Positions 28,193-38,101 of a stretch of DNA of 64,000 nucleotides are shown here, piece after piece. The translations under genes were made by a program, and so were the position numbers. Position 1 is the first letter of the stretch, and each line of letters starts with the position of its first letter. This DNA comes from Stenotrophobium rhamnosiphilum (lineage in GTDB: Bacteria > Pseudomonadota > Gammaproteobacteria > Nevskiales > Nevskiaceae). The notes beneath the pieces were generated by a model. That model was not told the origin of the DNA and did no database searches. It saw only the letters and a list, made by a program, of their open reading frames with translations. The stretch spans positions 620,001 through 684,000 of the forward strand of contig NZ_QANS01000001.1 in assembly GCF_003052265.1 (NCBI RefSeq). The letters run 5' to 3'.

Positions 28193-28652
28193 GTTTTGGA
28201 GCCTTGCCCCGGCTCTTACGTACGCGGGAGCGCCGCTTAGAAGTCCGGCTTAATGTATAATTACTGACCGCGTGACCTTCTCATCGACTCACGCAATCTT
28301 CGCTTGAACTTCGGCGTAGAACCCACAGATTAACCCTAGCGGCACACGATGAGTGTCGCGCCCAGCTTTTCCACCGACCGTAGCGCCCTGTCGAGCTGTT
28401 TGTCTCGGCTCCATGCATCACGCGCACTCGCGCTAACCAAGTCGGAAAACCAGACCGCAACGATTCTGGGCCAGTGTCAATGTCGAGCAGCGCCCTATAG
28501 GTGCGTCGTCACTATTGTTTGTGAGGGGCCCGTGTTTATCCGGCCCTTCGCCAGTTGAAGATATTTTCTTACGCCTGAGAGCTCAGTTCACAGAGCTTTT
28601 AAGGATGTCAGTGGCCGTACCGCAGTGTTTAAGAATGCACGAGAGATAGTCG
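28193..28652 (+). other. rpoD leader / intergenic region
   Basis: These 460 bp hold no gene I can support; a 69-codon frame at 28349 has no good ribosome binding site or recognisable product. A perfect -10 TATAAT at 28256-28261 with no clear -35 could be an rpoD promoter with a long leader. rpoD translation begins behind GAGAGATAG. Confidence 0.4.
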
Positions 28653-30488
28653 ATGAATGTTTCCGATCAGCAGTCCAAAATCAAAACCCTAATTGCTTTA
28701 GGCAAGGACAAGAATTTTCTGACCTATGCCGAGGTCGCTGACCACCTGCCCGAAATCGTCGATTCCGAGCAGATCGAAGACATCATCGGCATGATCCACG
28801 CGATGGGCATTCCGGTTCACGAAGAAGCCCCGACCAACGAAGAAGCCCAGTTTTTTGCTGAGCCTGCTGTAGTCGCCTCCGCGGAAGAAGAAGAAGAAGC
28901 CGCCGAAGAAGTCGTCGCCAATGCGACGGTTAACGACAAGTTCGGCCGTACGACCGATCCTGTGCGTATCTACATGCGCGAAATGGGCGGTGCTGAACTG
29001 CTCAATCGCGAGGGCGAAATCCGCATCGCCAAGCGCATCGAAGAAGGCCTCAGCGAAGCCATGTACGCAATGGCGCTGTACCCAGAAACGATTGCCATCC
29101 TGCTCGAATCTTTCGAGGCCTACAAAGCGGGCAAGAAAGGTGTTGCCGAAATCATTACCGGCTTCCTCGACCTCAACGCCGAGATCGCACTGCCTGCGCC
29201 AGCTCCTGAGCCAGTCAATGAAGCCGAAATAAGTGATGACGCCGCCGACGTCGTCGAAGAAGTCGCCGACACCGGTCCTGATCTGGTTCTGATCGGAGAG
29301 AAATTTGCTGAGCTGCAGTCGCTTTATGACGAAGCTTGCGATGCCCTGTTGAAGCTCGGCAGCGCCAACAAGAAGACACAGCAGAAGCGTGCCGCCGTTT
29401 GCGAACTGGTCATCACGTTCAAACTGTCGCCAAAGATGGTCGACGAGATCACCAAGAACTTGCGCGGCAAGGCGACTGAAATCCGCGAAACCGAAAAGGC
29501 GATCATGCACATCTGCTTGGTCGACGCAGGCATGGCGCGCGACGAATTTCTGCGCATGTACAAAGAGGGCGGGGCGACCGACGAAGAGTGGGTGATGAAA
29601 GCCATCCGCGGCAAGCGTAAGTATTCCTCCGAGTTGAACATGCGCAAGGAAGAAATCTTTGCGCTCCAGGCGACGCTGCGTCAGAAGGAAAGCGATAGCC
29701 TGCTGCATCTCGATGAGATCAAGGACATCAATCGCCGCATGAATGTGGGCGAAGCCAAGGCTCGCCGCGCGAAGAAGGAAATGGTGGAAGCCAACCTTCG
29801 TCTCGTGATTTCGATTGCGAAGAAGTACACCAACCGTGGTCTGCAGTTCCTCGATCTGATTCAGGAAGGCAATATCGGTTTGATGAAAGCGGCCGACAAA
29901 TTTGAATATCGTCGCGGCTTCAAATTCTCGACGTACGCCACGTGGTGGATCCGTCAGGCCATCACGCGTTCGATTGCCGATCAGGCACGTACGATCCGTA
30001 TTCCTGTGCACATGATCGAAACGATCAACAAGCTCAACCGCATTTCGCGCCAGATGCTGCAGGAAGTGGGCCGCGAACCAACGTTGGAAGAGCTGGCCGT
30101 GAAGATGGAGCTTTCAGAAGAGAAAGTTTTCCAGGTGCTGAAAATCGCCAAGGAACCTATCTCGCTGGAAACACCAGTTGGTAACGAAGGCGATTCACAG
30201 GTCGGCGATTTTGTTGCTGACGAATTATCGGAATCCCCACAGGAAACCGCGATTCTGCAATCGTTGTCTGAAGCGACCAACCAGATTCTCGCAAGCCTGA
30301 CGCCGCGTGAGGCGCAAGTGCTGCGTATGCGTTTTGGTATTGATATGAATACTGAGCACACGCTGGAAGAAGTTGGAAAACAATTCCAGGTCACCCGTGA
30401 GCGCATTCGTCAGATCGAGAGCAAAGCGCTCCGCAAACTGCGTCACCCATTGCGCGCGACACACTTGCGTTCGTTCCTCGACGAATGA
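28653..30488 (+). CDS. rpoD: Primary sigma factor RpoD (sigma-70)
   Basis: A 611-residue housekeeping sigma factor, near the E. coli length. It has region 1.1 ([27 protein letters not shown]), the 1.2 segment [12 protein letters not shown], and the long non-conserved insert (about 130-370) typical of gammaproteobacteria. Region 2 includes [60 protein letters not shown], and region 4 reads [31 protein letters not shown]. It directs transcription of most genes. It is not next to dnaG or rpsU here. Its stop overlaps the start of a spermidine-synthase-like gene by 4 bp. Confidence 0.98.
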   Translation: MNVSDQQSKIKTLIALGKDKNFLTYAEVADHLPEIVDSEQIEDIIGMIHAMGIPVHEEAPTNEEAQFFAEPAVVASAEEEEEAAEEVVANATVNDKFGRTTDPVRIYMREMGGAELLNREGEIRIAKRIEEGLSEAMYAMALYPETIAILLESFEAYKAGKKGVAEIITGFLDLNAEIALPAPAPEPVNEAEISDDAADVVEEVADTGPDLVLIGEKFAELQSLYDEACDALLKLGSANKKTQQKRAAVCELVITFKLSPKMVDEITKNLRGKATEIRETEKAIMHICLVDAGMARDEFLRMYKEGGATDEEWVMKAIRGKRKYSSELNMRKEEIFALQATLRQKESDSLLHLDEIKDINRRMNVGEAKARRAKKEMVEANLRLVISIAKKYTNRGLQFLDLIQEGNIGLMKAADKFEYRRGFKFSTYATWWIRQAITRSIADQARTIRIPVHMIETINKLNRISRQMLQEVGREPTLEELAVKMELSEEKVFQVLKIAKEPISLETPVGNEGDSQVGDFVADELSESPQETAILQSLSEATNQILASLTPREAQVLRMRFGIDMNTEHTLEEVGKQFQVTRERIRQIESKALRKLRHPLRATHLRSFLDE

Positions 30489-31423
30489 GCGATAGCGTTT
30501 CGTGGGCCAGTGACAGCAATGCTCCAAATCATTGCTTGCCATGGTCTGCGAAACTCGAAGAAGCTGCGGTCAACAATAAAGACACCTGGTGCTCAATCCC
30601 AGGTGATCTTGTTGACCAGCACGGCGTTATTTGGCTGAAAGAACCGGCATCTGCAGATCGCAATGATCTGGTGAAACGATTGCTGGGTGGAAACTACGCC
30701 AAGCCATTTGTCGTTGACGATGGCATCACAAGACGTCTTCATTTCGATTTTCGCTTTGCACAAAGCGAAATGAATATGGACAAGCCGAATGAACTCATCT
30801 CTGCGTATGCACGCAAGATGATGGCTTTCCTTTTATTCTCCGCCAAGCCCAGACACATCATCATCGTTGGATTGGGTGGCGGGGGACTGACTAAGTTTGC
30901 TTACCGGCAATTGCCATCTACACGCATCACCACGGTTGAAGTGAATGCGGATGTAATTGCCTTAAGTGATTTGTTCGGACTGCCTCGGCAGGATTCGCGA
31001 ATGAACGTTGTGCATGCAGACGCCGCTGATTACTTCGCGACAGAAGACGCTTACGCGGATGTCGTCTTGCTTGATGGCTGCGACAAAATTGGTATTGCAC
31101 CAACGTTTAAGTGCACTTCCTTCTATCAAAACCTGTACGCAAGACTTCGCCCTCATGGCGTGCTGGCTTTAAACCTGATTGGCAAAGGCGATCAGCTGGC
31201 CGCGCACTTGGCGCTTCTTGCTGAGGTGTTTTCTAACAAGCTCCTGGTTGCGGATGTTAACGGCAGCGCCAATCGAGTTGTGTTCGCGTTTAAGGACGCA
31301 GATTTTTCTCCTGACTGGGACAAGATCCGGTCGCGCGCGAACCAGCTTCAAATAGAACATGGACTCGATTTCCCTCGATTCGCGCGTCTGTTGCAGCGGA
31401 GTCAGAAGCGACAGAAATATTAG
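30485..31423 (+). CDS. Spermidine-synthase-like methyltransferase-fold protein
   Basis: A 312-residue protein with the SAM-binding motif [19 protein letters not shown] (126-144), the acidic loop [18 protein letters not shown] and motif [22 protein letters not shown], in the order of polyamine aminopropyltransferases. The family includes both spermidine synthases and SAM-dependent methyltransferase relatives of unknown role. It begins at an ATG overlapping the rpoD stop (ATGA), which implies translational coupling to the main sigma factor, an uncommon arrangement. Confidence 0.75.
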   Translation: MSDSVSWASDSNAPNHCLPWSAKLEEAAVNNKDTWCSIPGDLVDQHGVIWLKEPASADRNDLVKRLLGGNYAKPFVVDDGITRRLHFDFRFAQSEMNMDKPNELISAYARKMMAFLLFSAKPRHIIIVGLGGGGLTKFAYRQLPSTRITTVEVNADVIALSDLFGLPRQDSRMNVVHADAADYFATEDAYADVVLLDGCDKIGIAPTFKCTSFYQNLYARLRPHGVLALNLIGKGDQLAAHLALLAEVFSNKLLVADVNGSANRVVFAFKDADFSPDWDKIRSRANQLQIEHGLDFPRFARLLQRSQKRQKY

Positions 31424-31556
31424 GGAATCCCGAGGTTTTAGACGCTCGTCTCAGTAGATCGCCCCGGTATAAAGCCACTCCCCACATAGGTTTTTCTGCA
31501 TTTTTCCCACTGAATATCTAAAAAATAACGAAGCCAGTGTTTAATATTGGCCTGTG

Positions 31557-31580
31557 GTTTTCTGGTGTTTCCTTGGATAG
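31557..31580 (+). promoter_or_regulatory. Candidate D-amino-acid regulon site upstream of TonB receptor
   Basis: TTCTGGTGTTTCCTTGG resembles the CAATTCCGGTGTTTTCTTGG motif found upstream of genes in the 44-60 kb island (for example 59711-59732), in the same orientation relative to the gene. It lies about 100 bp before the receptor start. It is one of the weaker matches. Confidence 0.4.
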
Positions 31581-31672
31581 TGGATTCCAGCCCTGATAGA
31601 TACATTCAAATCTCGCAGTGAGTTCGCTGCTCCGGGTAACACCGGGGATTCACGACACTAGGGGAATGCGCG

Positions 31673-34312
31673 GTGCTAGGGAAAATTGTATTCACGTCTA
31701 TGAGTGTGGCCTGTTTGTTAACAGCCGCAGCCGCTTCGGCTCAGCAGCCATCATCTGCCGAGCCCACGCCAGCGACCTCGTCGCCGGCCGATGCTTCAAC
31801 TCCAGCTCCTGCGGCACCATCGTCGACAGACAGCTCAAGTATCGATATGGACCTCGACGCGCTACTGGCAACTCAGTCAGCAGAGCCCGCATCAGCTCCC
31901 GCAGCTGCTTCTACTGATGCCACGCCAGCAGCCTCGTCAGAGACCAATACCGCTAGTGATACTCCAGCTGCGGCAACACCTGCATCATCGACAGACAATG
32001 CTGCAATCAACGCTGGAGCCGAGTCGCCATCAGCAACGCCAGCAGACGCTGCACCAAATTCGGACGCGAGCTACGCACTGATTCCGGTCGCATTCAAGAA
32101 AGAAGAATCGGGGGCCGAGACGCAAGCCATCCGTGAAGCGCCAACGCACCTTGAAGAAATCGTGGTGACTGCAACCAAGCGCCCACAATTGGTGCGAGAA
32201 ATTCCCGCCAGCATCGCTGTACTGACCGGCGATAAGTTGGAAGAGATGGGTGCGCACGAACTCAAAGACTTTATCCAATCCGTGCCCGGCATCAACAGCC
32301 AAGACGAAATCGCGGGCATTCAAAGAAAGCTCAGCGTTCGCGGCGTAGGCCCAGATACCGGAACCAACCAGACCGTCGGCATTGTCTATGGCGACGTGCC
32401 GATGTCCGATCCTTATGGTTCGTACACGATTGCGGATCCAGATCCATGGGATCTGAGCACCGTAGAAGTATTGAAAGGTCCGCAGGGCACCTTGTTCGGC
32501 GCGACTTCATTGGCTGGCTTGATTCGCTATGTGCCCAACAGTCCTGAGCTAGGTCGTTGGGGTGGGCGAGTTTCTGCTGACTGGGTACACGTGACTGACG
32601 GCGGCACTGAACCCAGCTTTGCTGGCGTACTGAATATTCCGGTCGGCGAAAAGGTCGCCATGCGCTTTGCCGGTACATGGCAGCACAAGCCCGGCCTGCT
32701 CGACATCGACAATCCGGCTTACAAGAAAGTTGATGCCGATGATGGCTATACACGCACCGGTCGCGCCATGGCTTTGTGGCAGCCGACCGAAGATCTCGCA
32801 GTCAATCTCTGGTACGTAAGAGGGCAGCGCAATGCGGATGAGTTGGGTTACATCACCAACGACAAAGGCGTCTTCGTACGTGATGACGCTGTTGCTCCGT
32901 CGCTGGTTCGCAATGGCTACAGCCTTGCCAACCTCGATGTGCGCTACAACTTCGACTGGGCCACGTTGGTATCGATTACGAGCTACCAGACCAAGAACAG
33001 TTTCAACGACGCGGACACCTCTTATCTTGTGCTGCCGCTAGCGCAGGCGGGTATACGCACTCTGCATGCGACGAGAGATGTTAAAACCAGCGGATATCTG
33101 CAGGAACTCAGATTGGTGTCGCCAGGCGACGGCCCATGGACTTGGATGGGTGGCGTGTTTTACAGCACCTACAAAGCGGATATGGACACGATCCTCTACG
33201 CATATCCCGCGCTCCCGCTCATCGCAAATTTGCTCAATCTTGTTCCGCCAGAGCTGCTGGCAGGTCTCTATACCCCGAACGGCATCATCGCAACCAAAGC
33301 CGGTTTCCACCCAATCAAAGCGAGCGAGAAAGCTGTATTCGGCGAAGTGTCACGTAAGGTCGGTGATGACTGGACCTTCACCCTTGGTGCAAGAGTTTAT
33401 GAAGCTGGCGTCTCGGGCACCGCCGTAAAGACAGGCTTACTTTCTGTGGTCGGTGGCCTTAACGGGGAATCGGGTAGTTCGCAAACGCTTGAGTCAGTCG
33501 GCAAGGGCTTTAGTCCAAAGGTTGCTGCAACCTGGCACTTCACCGATGACATCATGTTTTACGGCACCGTGTCGCGAGGATTCCAGTACGGCGGCTTTAA
33601 CGTCGGCACGCTTGGCTCGGTCCCGCCGAAATTTAAATCAAGCACGCTTTGGAATCATGAATTGGGTGTGCGCACCGATTGGATGGACAGCACGCTCCGT
33701 TTCGATTTCACCGCGCTCTACGTGATCTGGAAAAATCCGCAGGTCAATCAGGTTAAGAATGAAACGAGTGGTTATACCGACAACGTCGGTGGCGCTCGCA
33801 ACATCGGTGGCGAAACCACTATCACTTATCTCACGCCAATTTCTGGGCTAAAGCTGGAATCGGCCGCGTCGTATATCGTCAGCGAGACTTCGAAGCCCTT
33901 TACGGATGTGAGCGGTACTGTGGTTCAGCCGGGCACCGCGTTGCCGAGCTCACCCAAAATCCAAGCTTCGAATACGATCAGCTATGGCTTTGGCATAGGC
34001 GAGTGGCAAACGCAGACTGCACTGCAGCACACCTATCAAGGTAAGGCTTGGAACAACATTGTTCACGACGTTGAAGTGGGCGGCTATAACTTGTTGAACC
34101 TCAGCTTTTCTGTGACCCGCGCTGATCTTTCCTTCGTTCCCAGCATGAGCCTTTCAATCAACAATCTGACCGGCACCAGTGCAGCCACTTCCGCACTCGG
34201 CGGTTCAGGCACGGTTCCTGGCAGCCCAGAGTTGTCGGCCATCGTCACGCCGCGTCCGTATGTATTCACACAGCCGCGTAGTTTCCGACTGAACCTTTCT
34301 GCGAAATTTTAA
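31673..34312 (+). CDS. TonB-dependent outer-membrane receptor
   Basis: An 879-residue receptor. GTG at 31673 behind AGGGGA gives a signal peptide cleaved after ASA (about residue 23). Residues 24-150 are an unusual Ser/Ala/Pro/Thr-rich linker. The plug domain starts at EEIVVTATKRPQLVREIPASIAVL (about 165) with SVRGVG and the VEVLKGPQGTLFGATSLAGLI block. The rest is a 22-strand barrel of the type seen in sphingomonad-like TonB receptors, ending in FRLNLSAKF with the terminal Phe. It takes up a substrate using TonB energy. An alpha/beta hydrolase gene follows after 3 bp, and a candidate regulon site precedes it, suggesting import of an oligomer that is then hydrolysed. Confidence 0.92.
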   Translation: MLGKIVFTSMSVACLLTAAAASAQQPSSAEPTPATSSPADASTPAPAAPSSTDSSSIDMDLDALLATQSAEPASAPAAASTDATPAASSETNTASDTPAAATPASSTDNAAINAGAESPSATPADAAPNSDASYALIPVAFKKEESGAETQAIREAPTHLEEIVVTATKRPQLVREIPASIAVLTGDKLEEMGAHELKDFIQSVPGINSQDEIAGIQRKLSVRGVGPDTGTNQTVGIVYGDVPMSDPYGSYTIADPDPWDLSTVEVLKGPQGTLFGATSLAGLIRYVPNSPELGRWGGRVSADWVHVTDGGTEPSFAGVLNIPVGEKVAMRFAGTWQHKPGLLDIDNPAYKKVDADDGYTRTGRAMALWQPTEDLAVNLWYVRGQRNADELGYITNDKGVFVRDDAVAPSLVRNGYSLANLDVRYNFDWATLVSITSYQTKNSFNDADTSYLVLPLAQAGIRTLHATRDVKTSGYLQELRLVSPGDGPWTWMGGVFYSTYKADMDTILYAYPALPLIANLLNLVPPELLAGLYTPNGIIATKAGFHPIKASEKAVFGEVSRKVGDDWTFTLGARVYEAGVSGTAVKTGLLSVVGGLNGESGSSQTLESVGKGFSPKVAATWHFTDDIMFYGTVSRGFQYGGFNVGTLGSVPPKFKSSTLWNHELGVRTDWMDSTLRFDFTALYVIWKNPQVNQVKNETSGYTDNVGGARNIGGETTITYLTPISGLKLESAASYIVSETSKPFTDVSGTVVQPGTALPSSPKIQASNTISYGFGIGEWQTQTALQHTYQGKAWNNIVHDVEVGGYNLLNLSFSVTRADLSFVPSMSLSINNLTGTSAATSALGGSGTVPGSPELSAIVTPRPYVFTQPRSFRLNLSAKF

Positions 34313-34315
34313 GCC

Positions 34316-35185
34316 ATGTCCTCACCCGCAATTCACGAAGAAATCGTCAATCTTGGTCAGAGCTCCTTGCACTACAGAAGTGCCGGAACCGCAGGAGAAT
34401 TACCTGATGTGTTGATGGAGCATGGTGGTGGTGGCAGTACCGCTGATTGGAGTCTGATTGAGCCGGTGCTTGCCGCGCATGGTCGAGTTTTCACTTACGA
34501 CCGTGCGGGTTCCGGCACGAGTCCGCGCGATGATTTCGGACGTAGTGCAGTCGCCAACACGCAACGCCTAGCCAAACTCGTCGAACAATTGCCAATCAAA
34601 AAACCTTTCGTTCTCGTGGGCTATTCCTTGGGCGGGCTCTATGCGCGTCACTATGCCGCGAAATATCCAGATCAGGTCGCTGGCATCGTTTTGCTGGATG
34701 CCACACCCACGAAGCACGTCATCAAGAAATCAGATTACAACCGCGCGTTTCGCACGATGCATATGTTGCACTGGGCTGCACGTTCTGGATTGGCGAAAGC
34801 GTTTTGGTATCTGAGCGGCAAGAAGATCGAGCGCGAACGCTTCGAGGGTTACATCACAAAATTTTCTTCACCTACATTCATCCCGAATGTGAAGGAAGAG
34901 TTGCTTGCGATTACAACCGTTCAAGCGGATGTTGCAACTCTTGCCGAAGAACTCACGCATCCGAGCTGGGCGATCCTTGCTGGGAGTGCGCCGAAAGCAT
35001 CACAAGCAGCGACGCTCGCAGAAGTGCGAATCCTTCATGATGCGTTGATGGTTAAAGCGCCTGCGCTGAGCGGACAGGTTGTTGTTGCAGGTGCCAATCA
35101 CAGCACCTTGGTCAGTGAAGAGAAGCACGCTGTAACCGTCGCGAATCACATCCTGACTTTCTTACGCAGCTTGGCTTCCCGCTAA
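34316..35185 (+). CDS. Alpha/beta hydrolase
   Basis: A 289-residue cytoplasmic alpha/beta-fold hydrolase. The oxyanion-side motif is MEHGGGGSTADW, the nucleophile elbow GYSLGG has Ser104, an Asp follows at about 220, and His is in GANHSTL (about 267). No signal peptide is seen. The ATG is 3 bp after the receptor stop, so it is in the same transcript. It may cleave an ester or amide bond of the imported compound. The substrate is not known; prolyl aminopeptidases and esterases share this fold. Confidence 0.85.
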   Translation: MSSPAIHEEIVNLGQSSLHYRSAGTAGELPDVLMEHGGGGSTADWSLIEPVLAAHGRVFTYDRAGSGTSPRDDFGRSAVANTQRLAKLVEQLPIKKPFVLVGYSLGGLYARHYAAKYPDQVAGIVLLDATPTKHVIKKSDYNRAFRTMHMLHWAARSGLAKAFWYLSGKKIERERFEGYITKFSSPTFIPNVKEELLAITTVQADVATLAEELTHPSWAILAGSAPKASQAATLAEVRILHDALMVKAPALSGQVVVAGANHSTLVSEEKHAVTVANHILTFLRSLASR

Positions 35186-35207
35186 GGAAACGATGTGAAA
35201 TCGGCCA

Positions 35208-35271
35208 CGTAGCCCGGGTGAAACCCGGGATGCTCTGTCATAAAAAAGCCCCGGGTTGCACCCGGGCTACG
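35208..35271. repeat. REP/BIME-like inverted repeat
   Basis: CGTAGCCCGGGTGAAACCCG (35208 onward) and its near-exact reverse complement (ending GGGCTACG at 35271) form a 22-bp inverted pair with one mismatch, 20 bp apart. The sequence is of the CGTAGCCCGGGT type common as intergenic repeats in many proteobacteria. It lies between convergent genes and may stop transcription or be moved by a RAYT. Confidence 0.8.
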
Positions 35272-35328
35272 GCTAGCGAAATTAAGCGGCCTCATCCCTT
35301 CGATTTATAGCGCTCTCCAATCGAGCGA

Positions 35329-37632
35329 TTAAGCCTTGGCGTTATCCCGCTCGCGGCAGCGACGGAATCTCTGCAGTAGCGGCTGGTATACCGCCTCATC
35401 GACGGGGCCAACACCGATCCACTCGATCTCCATCGCGTCTAATTGCACCGCATCAGTTTTGACGCCTTGGCCCATGTTCTGCACCAAACGTTTTAACTGA
35501 TACTCGCGACGCAACGGTTGATCTTCCGGCGGCGTTGGCATGTCCGTCAGCATTTCAGCCCGGATGCAGAGCAGCTTCAGCGCTTCTTCATTCGCTGCGA
35601 GATCTGCTGAGTGTTCGTTAGCGAGCGCCTTCTTGATCGTGTCGAGTCCGCTCTTTGGCCATTTTTGGACGGATGCAATGTAGCTTTCGGCAGCTGCTTT
35701 CAAAGTGTCGATCTGCTCTGCGTCCACACCGCGAGCCACTGCAAGCTTATAAGCACGCACATGGTTGGCGGCTTCGAACAGATCGCTCCAGCTACGCTCG
35801 GCGTCGCGTACACGTTGGCGCGCGAATGATTTTTCGCAACGTTCCAGACCCTTATCAAATCGGTTGCGCAGCTCACGCGTATTCGCGCGCGGAAACTCGC
35901 CGAGTGCCTCGAAAGAACTCCGCAATGTGGCCAGCGTTGCCGCACTCGCCAACAACTCCGGCCCCTCAAGCGCAGCGATGGTCTCGATCTGCTCACACAG
36001 GGCAATCGCCTGTTTCTGGTTTTCCTCGAGTCCGGCGGTGAAGGCGGCGGACTCCTGCTCGCGCTTCTGGAACACGGCATCGCAATGCTGGCGGAATTCT
36101 GTCCACAGGCGTTGATCAATCTCGCGTGGCAGCGGACCCACGATCTTCCACTTCTGCTGCAAATCCTTGATGGCATCGATGGCCTTGCGACCGTCGTTGC
36201 TGGCGAGCGCCTGACTAGCACGTTCGATCAGCGACTCTTTCGTTTGCTGGTTGCGCGTGTACTCAGCATCCAGTCGACCCTGCAGGCTCGCAGCGAGTGC
36301 ATCAAACTTTTCTTGTTGCTGTTTGCCGGCCTGCCGCTCCACTGGCGAGCAGTTGCGCCATTCCTGTTTCGTCTCGCGTAGGGCCTTGATGACGGACTGC
36401 CAGTCAGGCTGCTCCCAGTTTTGTCCCGCCTCAAACGCAAGCAAGCCGGTAAGCAAGGCATCGCGGCGCTGAAGGTTTTCCTTACGGACAAGCGCCTGAG
36501 CCGCAAAATATTCGCTGCATGGCTCATACGCTTTCTTGGATGCTGCTTGGAAGCGTTGCCAATCTTCTTCCGGCCCTTCGCTGGCGCCCTTGCTGAGAAT
36601 GCGCCACTCATCCTGCAAGCTCTTGATTCTTTCGGCGAGCGCCAGAGGATCGAGCGTCGCCTCGACGAGCAACTCCATTTCCGCGATCAGCTCTGCGCGC
36701 TTCGGCGCGACTGAAAAACTCTTCCAGTCCTTCAACTCGGTGAGCTGCTGGTCAAGTTGTTCTAGCTGGCTGGCCAGATTGGCTGACGCGGGCGGAGCGC
36801 CTGCCAGCTTCTCTTCAATCGTGCGTCGAAGCCCGGATGCGTGAGAGGTGCTACCAGCGCTGAGCGCTTCACGTGCCTTGCGAATCAACCCACCGATTTC
36901 GCGAACGATTTTTTGTTCAGCCTGCTGCTCTTCAGTCAGCACTGGCTTCTGCTGCTCGACAAGCTGTACCGGCTCTGCGACGGCGACGGATGTCTGCGCC
37001 TGCTGTTCTTCGCGCAGGCGCTGTTTTTCTGCAGCCGCATTGGCGACCGCCAGCTCACGTGCAGCCTGCGCCGCCGCTTGGCGCAAAGGTTCTGCACCGA
37101 TCTCGCGTGAGCGGTCGATCCACTGCTGAACTTTGTCGCGCAGCGCTGGATCAGCCTGAGCAGCCAACGCTTCCCAGCGACGCTCGAACTGATCCAGTCG
37201 CCGGCTGTACAAGGCGTCGTAAGCGCGTTGGCTGTGGCGCTCAAGGGCTTCCGCGGCTGCATTGATCTCGACCTGCAACTCCTCCAGCTTGCGGGCCTGC
37301 TCAAGCTGGGCATCGCGCTTGGCCGTCAGAATCTTGTAGACACTTTTGTCATTGCCACCGCGGATATCGCGGATGAGCTGTCGCAGAATTTCCGGATCTT
37401 CGATCGTCCGGGCCGCCGCTTGGCGAACTCGGGTCGATGTCCCCGCAACAACCAGTCGCATCACCGCCTGCATGTCTCCGCCATCAATGGCTGACTGCAA
37501 AGCTCTGTCTTCCTCAACAGCAGCCCTTGCGCGCTCAGCTGCGCTGATTTTTTCAGATGGCGCCGATTGAGGCGTTGGCGCCGGAGTAGGGAGCGATGGC
37601 GTTTTGCGAAAGAGGCGCGAGAACAGTGACAT
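35329..37632 (-). CDS. DUF349 repeat protein
   Basis: A 767-residue cytoplasmic protein. ATG 37632 behind CAGG is preferred over a frame start 18 bp upstream. The N-terminus (FSRLFRKTPSLPTPAP) is basic and Pro-rich. The body is highly helical with repeated W-[RK]-x-[IL] DUF349-type units (for example LQDEWRILSKGASEGPEEDWQRFQAA and LQQKWKIVGPLPREIDQRLWTEFRQHCD) and long coiled-coil stretches rich in Gln and Arg. DUF349 proteins are widespread and poorly understood. It converges on the alpha/beta hydrolase gene across a REP element. Confidence 0.85.
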   Translation of the reverse strand: MSLFSRLFRKTPSLPTPAPTPQSAPSEKISAAERARAAVEEDRALQSAIDGGDMQAVMRLVVAGTSTRVRQAAARTIEDPEILRQLIRDIRGGNDKSVYKILTAKRDAQLEQARKLEELQVEINAAAEALERHSQRAYDALYSRRLDQFERRWEALAAQADPALRDKVQQWIDRSREIGAEPLRQAAAQAARELAVANAAAEKQRLREEQQAQTSVAVAEPVQLVEQQKPVLTEEQQAEQKIVREIGGLIRKAREALSAGSTSHASGLRRTIEEKLAGAPPASANLASQLEQLDQQLTELKDWKSFSVAPKRAELIAEMELLVEATLDPLALAERIKSLQDEWRILSKGASEGPEEDWQRFQAASKKAYEPCSEYFAAQALVRKENLQRRDALLTGLLAFEAGQNWEQPDWQSVIKALRETKQEWRNCSPVERQAGKQQQEKFDALAASLQGRLDAEYTRNQQTKESLIERASQALASNDGRKAIDAIKDLQQKWKIVGPLPREIDQRLWTEFRQHCDAVFQKREQESAAFTAGLEENQKQAIALCEQIETIAALEGPELLASAATLATLRSSFEALGEFPRANTRELRNRFDKGLERCEKSFARQRVRDAERSWSDLFEAANHVRAYKLAVARGVDAEQIDTLKAAAESYIASVQKWPKSGLDTIKKALANEHSADLAANEEALKLLCIRAEMLTDMPTPPEDQPLRREYQLKRLVQNMGQGVKTDAVQLDAMEIEWIGVGPVDEAVYQPLLQRFRRCRERDNAKA

Positions 37633-37650
37633 TATTAACCTGAACAGCAT

Positions 37651-38101
37651 TTAGACCGGGCGAGCATTCTACCTTCGCCGGGAAAGCATGCTCTAACTGT
37701 TTTCACCTACCTTTAAAGTCTCCCCCAAACGACTTCCATTGACACTAACTCGACGACTAGGGCCAGCCCATAGCCGCCGGTCAGGCTTCGCAATTTCATT
37801 TTCAAGAAAGGACATTGAATTTGCGGTCTAATCCGGCGATAGTTCAAAAACAACCATAAGAAATCACGGCTTTAAAAATGATGCCGCTGAATAAATCCGC
37901 CGCAAGGCAGCAATTAATTGCCGTTATTAAATGGAGCTGGAACCAGTTGGCACCGGCTCCAACTATCGAGCGAGCGATCGAGATGATTGATGAAAATCTC
38001 TTAGACAAGGTATTCAGATAACTTGAGCGTTGGGCCTTAAATCTGCATGAAGAAACCACCTGTTTTTGTGGTTTTAGACACAACACGGGAGTAGAAAACA
38101 C
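37651..38101 (+). other. Intergenic region before lipoprotein gene
   Basis: These 451 bp hold no well-supported gene. A small frame (37878-38021) is listed separately. AAACCAC-CTGTTTTT-GTGGTTT (38053-38074) forms a small hairpin just before the lipoprotein start and may act in its leader. The region is more AT-rich than its neighbours. Confidence 0.4.
37878..38021 (+). CDS. Possible small ORF, 47 codons
   Basis: ATG ATG at 37878 opens a 47-codon frame. The product begins MMPLNKSAARQQLIAVIKW and ends IERAIEMIDENLLDKVFR. It is amphipathic with a helical C-terminus and no cysteines. No Shine-Dalgarno sequence is visible, and I recognise no family, so it may be a gene remnant or chance. Confidence 0.2.
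   Translation: MMPLNKSAARQQLIAVIKWSWNQLAPAPTIERAIEMIDENLLDKVFR

Noticed and set aside
28349-28558. A 69-codon frame in the rpoD leader
   Set aside because: No ribosome binding site, no recognisable product and a base pattern unlike coding regions.
31618-31917. A 99-codon frame at the start of the TonB receptor gene
   Set aside because: It is an out-of-frame shadow of the receptor, which has a clear signal peptide and ribosome binding site at 31673.
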